A stretch of 46,675 bases of DNA. It comes from a virus. Both the position numbers and the translations under genes were made by a program. Below, in pieces: positions 43,707-46,675 of the stretch. Location of the stretch: positions 1 through 46,675 of the IMG/VR virus record IMGVR_UViG_3300046780_000371, one strand, 5' to 3'. The notes beneath the pieces are model-generated. The model was not told the DNA's origin, searched no databases, and saw only the letters and a program-made list of their open reading frames with translations. How positions within the stretch are numbered: position 1 is the first letter of the stretch; every line of letters starts with the position of its first letter.

Positions 43707-45574
43707 TACTGCGCCACCACCCACTGGGTCTGGCTGGCGTACTTCGGATAGACGCGCGCTTCAAACGTGCCCAACGGCGCCGTACATGTATACGGGCTCG
43801 CATTCACGACTTTATAGGGCACGCCGGCCTCATAGCAGACAACAAACCGCACCAACGTATTATCATTAGGCGTAATCGTGCAAGTTGATCCACTGCATAA
43901 TTTTGTTGCCGACAACGTGTAGCCGCCGGCCTTGTACTGGTAGGCTCCCATGTCAATCGTCGTGCTCGCACCGAAGTAGACCGGATCGGCGTTCGCCCAG
44001 GAGCATGGCGTGGCCAGCGTAATCGTGTCACCAGAGACACTTGAGACCGTTGCCGTACACGTTCCAACAGTAAGCACATCAGCCGACGTCAGCTTGCCAC
44101 TATACTGTGTCAGATTGGCGGTGTTGTCGCCAGTAAAGAAGCTGCCCGTGTTGGTCGCAACCGTCAGGGATGTGCTCGTGGTCCCGGCGCCGACGGCTGT
44201 GGTCAGCGGACCTCCGACCCCGCGTGCCCCGGAGGACGACTGGAGCGTGAAATCATTCCCGGCCACATTCGTGAGCTTGGGATCGACGTTGGTCTGCTCG
44301 TGGGCTTGATTCGTCCAGTTGCTGTTGAACGACACGGCGCCGTCGGGGTCGAAGCCGAGGTTGTAGTCCTTAAAAATAGTCAGCGTCCCAGACCCGCCAG
44401 CAAACGACCAGATGCCATCGATATTGGACGTAACACCGGTGCCCCAGCACTCGTAGGCGATCTCGTTGTAGAAGTACGCCGTCACCGTGGTTCCGGCCGC
44501 AATAGCGTTTCCAGATCCGCACGACACACCAGTTCCAGAGTTGGCTCTATTCAGCGACACCCACGAGTTGTTATACCAGCGCGTTCGAAGGTTACTACCA
44601 GTGCTGGACGTATAGATACTATACGCCCCGGAGCCGATCTGCGTGCCGACATTCAACCGATAGATGTTATCGACCCAATCTTCGGCATCCTGGTTCTGCA
44701 TGTGATGGAACTTATTATTGTTCGCCGTGTTGGTGCCGATGCCGAACGTCGATTCGATAAGATTATTACTAAACCCTGTCGCCTGCTGAGATCCATCTAT
44801 GTAGAAAAAGTCAGGATGTGAGCCGCCGCACTGGATCATGCCGCTAAAATTATTATTAAGATAGCGGCCCCTCGCTCCCGTAGGACCAATGCCGATGTAG
44901 CAAATTCCGGTGAAGTTATTGTACCCGACGAATAGATCGTTTCCCGCTAGACCTAGGGCGACGTCCGCATTGGTGCCGCCAACGTCATGGAAACTATTAC
45001 CCAGAAAGATACAAGTAGTACAACGCGGACCCACGCTGAACATGCCCGTCCCATGTCCAGTGGCATTATTCCCGGCCGCGCCATTCCACATCTCTAGCCC
45101 GGTATTCGTTCCTGTCATGTCCACGATGGTGCCGCCAGCGTTTGAGCAGCCGCCAAGCGTTGTATCGAAACTCAGGCCAATAATACGGATATAGCTCTTA
45201 GCGCTAAACGTCATTCCGCAGGCCGACACGACCCCGTCTGCCACGACCGTCAGGTAGTTGCCCGAGGTTCCGTTAGCAGAAGCAGCGGCCACCTCTAAAT
45301 ACGTCCCGGCTTGGACGCGCACACAGTCTCCAGCCGCCGCCGACGTTAAGCCCTTCCCAATAGTCTGCCACGCACCACCGGCAGTATTCGTGAGCCCGGT
45401 GTGGCTATTAAGGCCGTCCGTACGCACGTAATACGTCGTCCCGGTACAGGTCTGGGCGGTGCCGATAACAGAAAGCGCAGAGGGATTGAGACGCAGGCTG
45501 CGTCGACGCTGCTCGCCGACAAGGCTTACGCCCATAAGGAATACGAGCATAACCGTGATAAGCTTACTCATCAT
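43706..45574 (-). CDS. Secreted-looking beta-helix spike protein, paralogue 2
   Basis: This 622-residue protein opens MMSKLITVMLVFLMGVSLVGE, a signal-peptide-like hydrophobic stretch, and then RRRSLRLNPSALSVIG as in paralogue 1. The beta-helix-like centre has the same motif order (NKFHHMQNQ, NIYRLNVGTQIGSGAYSIY) with many substitutions. The last 60 residues match paralogue 1 almost exactly. The first 45 residues after the signal differ at only one or two positions. The start may be codon 1 or 2. It is probably a host-surface-degrading or -binding spike, like its paralogue. The signal sequence would direct export from the infected cell unless the strand is buried. Confidence 0.7.
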   Translation of the reverse strand: MMSKLITVMLVFLMGVSLVGEQRRRSLRLNPSALSVIGTAQTCTGTTYYVRTDGLNSHTGLTNTAGGAWQTIGKGLTSAAAGDCVRVQAGTYLEVAAASANGTSGNYLTVVADGVVSACGMTFSAKSYIRIIGLSFDTTLGGCSNAGGTIVDMTGTNTGLEMWNGAAGNNATGHGTGMFSVGPRCTTCIFLGNSFHDVGGTNADVALGLAGNDLFVGYNNFTGICYIGIGPTGARGRYLNNNFSGMIQCGGSHPDFFYIDGSQQATGFSNNLIESTFGIGTNTANNNKFHHMQNQDAEDWVDNIYRLNVGTQIGSGAYSIYTSSTGSNLRTRWYNNSWVSLNRANSGTGVSCGSGNAIAAGTTVTAYFYNEIAYECWGTGVTSNIDGIWSFAGGSGTLTIFKDYNLGFDPDGAVSFNSNWTNQAHEQTNVDPKLTNVAGNDFTLQSSSGARGVGGPLTTAVGAGTTSTSLTVATNTGSFFTGDNTANLTQYSGKLTSADVLTVGTCTATVSSVSGDTITLATPCSWANADPVYFGASTTIDMGAYQYKAGGYTLSATKLCSGSTCTITPNDNTLVRFVVCYEAGVPYKVVNASPYTCTAPLGTFEARVYPKYASQTQWVVAQ

Positions 45575-45646
45575 AGTATGATTGCACAGGTGCGGCTGGA
45601 ACGCGTGCCACTTTAGAACCGATTAGGCGGCCTAACGACTGGAGGG

Positions 45647-45844
45647 CTATCTGGGGTCTGACTCGTCGACGGCCACTGGAAGCCACCGCTTATAGAGCGA
45701 TGTCCCAGGCTCTACCTCCAGCCACGCCATCTGCTTGCGGTTTTCTGGATGACGAGACGGGATAAGCAGGTTCCCATTCTGGAGATGGATCGACTTGATT
45801 TCCACCATCCGACCGCCGTTGAGCTTTTTGAATTTGGAGGGCAT
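45647..45844 (-). CDS. Hypothetical protein, 65 aa
   Basis: The ATG at 45844 is 2 bases after the fibre stop. The protein is basic at its N-terminus (SKFKKLNGGRMVEIKSI) and then beta/turn-rich with Trp, ending VAVDESDPR. There is no family match. It is separated from the next gene by about 70 bases with an exact 6-1-6 palindrome (TTAGGC-G-GCCTAA at 45623-45635) and no obvious promoter. Confidence 0.5.
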   Translation of the reverse strand: MPSKFKKLNGGRMVEIKSIHLQNGNLLIPSRHPENRKQMAWLEVEPGTSLYKRWLPVAVDESDPR

Positions 45845-45846
45845 GT

Positions 45847-46675
45847 TTAGGCCACACGGAAGGCGCGCAAGAACGATCCAGCGAGGAAATTCGTGCCGCC
45901 GCCGGTCGCGGACGCTTTATGCTGGAGCTGAATCGTGCCCGCCGTCGCACCGACGTTCACGGTACCGAAGATTTCGACGCAATGCGTTCGCGCGCTCGCG
46001 CCGCCCAGAATCGATATAATCGTTGTCGCCACCGTGCTGCATCCGGTTTCCGTGATATTGCCGGCATCGTAATTGGTCGAGACAAGGTTGACGGGGCCGC
46101 CAGCTAAAACTGACGTGATGCATTCCATCGTGACATGGGCCACCGAGACGCCGGCAGGGAACGTGAATCCGAACGCCGTGCCAGTCAGTGCCGATATCGT
46201 GAACAGCACACGGCCGGCGATATCGTATGTCGCCGCCGACGTGACTGAGAGCGACAACCCGGACACGTTCGTAAACGAAGCCGCCGAAAGTACCTGCGCG
46301 GTGCCAATCTTGCGCATTTGCCCGAGGCCCAGCGCCGCCGACAGCACCGAGAAGGACTGCGACAGCACCGATACGGCCTGACTCAGCACAGAGACTTGCT
46401 GGCTGAGAACCGAAATTGACTGCGACATCAGCGACAAGCCTTGCGACATAATGCTGGCGTTATTGCTGATTGTATTGCTCAGGGCGTTATCGGCTGAGAT
46501 TCTGTTTGAAATTTCGTTCGACAGCGCGTTCGAGACAACGCTAATCGCATTCGACAACGCATCGGCCGTGGCCGTGCCCACCGAGATGGAATCGGACAGC
46601 CAGTCCATGACGTCGTGCATACGCAGCAACATCGCCGTGGTCGTCAGCGCCACACCGACGGCCACCGCCGTCTTA
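45847..46675 (-). CDS. Coiled-coil tail fibre, 5' end outside window
   Basis: The frame is open to the window edge, so the start is unknown. A GTG at 46665 exists but is not needed. The visible 275 residues begin with a helical stretch (HDVMDWLSDSISVG) and then heptad-like repeats, ALSNxIS and VLSQxxS, across about 30-110. Such arrays form a trimeric coiled-coil shaft. The C-terminal 160 residues are a beta-rich domain with AAFGFTFPAGVSVAH-type strands and a GTVNVGATAGTIQLQHKAS ending, a pattern I remember from phage fibre tips. It is probably a small receptor-binding fibre or collar fibre. Confidence 0.7.
   Translation of the reverse strand, partial: KTAVAVGVALTTTAMLLRMHDVMDWLSDSISVGTATADALSNAISVVSNALSNEISNRISADNALSNTISNNASIMSQGLSLMSQSISVLSQQVSVLSQAVSVLSQSFSVLSAALGLGQMRKIGTAQVLSAASFTNVSGLSLSVTSAATYDIAGRVLFTISALTGTAFGFTFPAGVSVAHVTMECITSVLAGGPVNLVSTNYDAGNITETGCSTVATTIISILGGASARTHCVEIFGTVNVGATAGTIQLQHKASATGGGTNFLAGSFLRAFRVA

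Noticed and set aside
45623-45635. Palindrome TTAGGC-G-GCCTAA in the gap before the 65-aa gene
   Set aside because: Only 13 bases, a single copy and no promoter or ribosome-site context, so not claimed as a regulator site.
1-46675. Possible circular permutation joining the two window ends
   Set aside because: The frame at the right edge can be extended through the left edge to an ATG, but without a ribosome site or a terminal overlap. This is not evidence of circularity.

Overview
The window is part of the genome of a tailed, double-stranded DNA phage or prophage. A non-contractile, siphovirus-like tail is the best fit. There is a complete packaging, head and tail module: small and large terminase, portal, scaffold, N4-gp56-type capsid protein, connectors, tube protein, a tail assembly chaperone with a frameshift extension, a 1766-residue tape measure, and fibres. 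No sheath or contractile baseplate protein is recognisable. There is also a lysis cassette. No integrase, DNA polymerase, helicase, primase or ribosomal gene is present, so the replication and early genes probably lie outside. The DNA is GC-rich by eye, genes are packed with 1-30 base overlaps, and GTG and TTG starts are common. The host cannot be named. A SleB-type lysin, a 3-TM holin, lipobox-like signals and Shine-Dalgarno sites fit a Gram-negative bacterium.

Layout. Bases 1-3377 (plus strand) hold a tightly overlapping accessory operon: small zinc-binding proteins, a metallophosphoesterase, a C5-cytosine DNA methyltransferase with a striking second open frame over its 3' half, and a P-loop kinase. 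Almost everything from 3352 to the right end is on the minus strand and so reads right to left.

In transcription order, the right end starts with a coiled-coil fibre cut by the window edge and two paralogous secreted-looking beta-helix proteins around a two-repeat adhesin-like protein (40.5-45.6 kb). Next come a DUF115/methyltransferase fusion, a GT8-like glycosyltransferase and a 20-residue-repeat protein. A compact non-coding control region with several perfect dyads and two tiny plus-strand ORFs follows (37.2-37.55 kb). After it come terS, a lipoprotein trypsin-like protease, terL, portal, scaffold, capsid and connectors (37.0-28.1 kb). The tail genes follow: tube, chaperone, tape measure, fibre-like proteins and a 1286-residue tail protein with a LamG domain (28.1-12.4 kb). 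Last come a second metallophosphoesterase, a dNMP kinase, SleB lysin, holin and a possible spanin-like protein (12.2-8.0 kb), then small zinc-binding and HNH proteins and two large glycosidase-like proteins (8.0-3.4 kb).

The items most worth follow-up are the dual-frame methyltransferase, a 15-base palindrome found four times, the dyad-rich control region with micro-ORFs, two possible -1 frameshift sites, the duplicated spike locus with a nine-codon vestige, and the phage-encoded lipoprotein protease. Function calls rest on motifs and memory of protein families. No database search was run.
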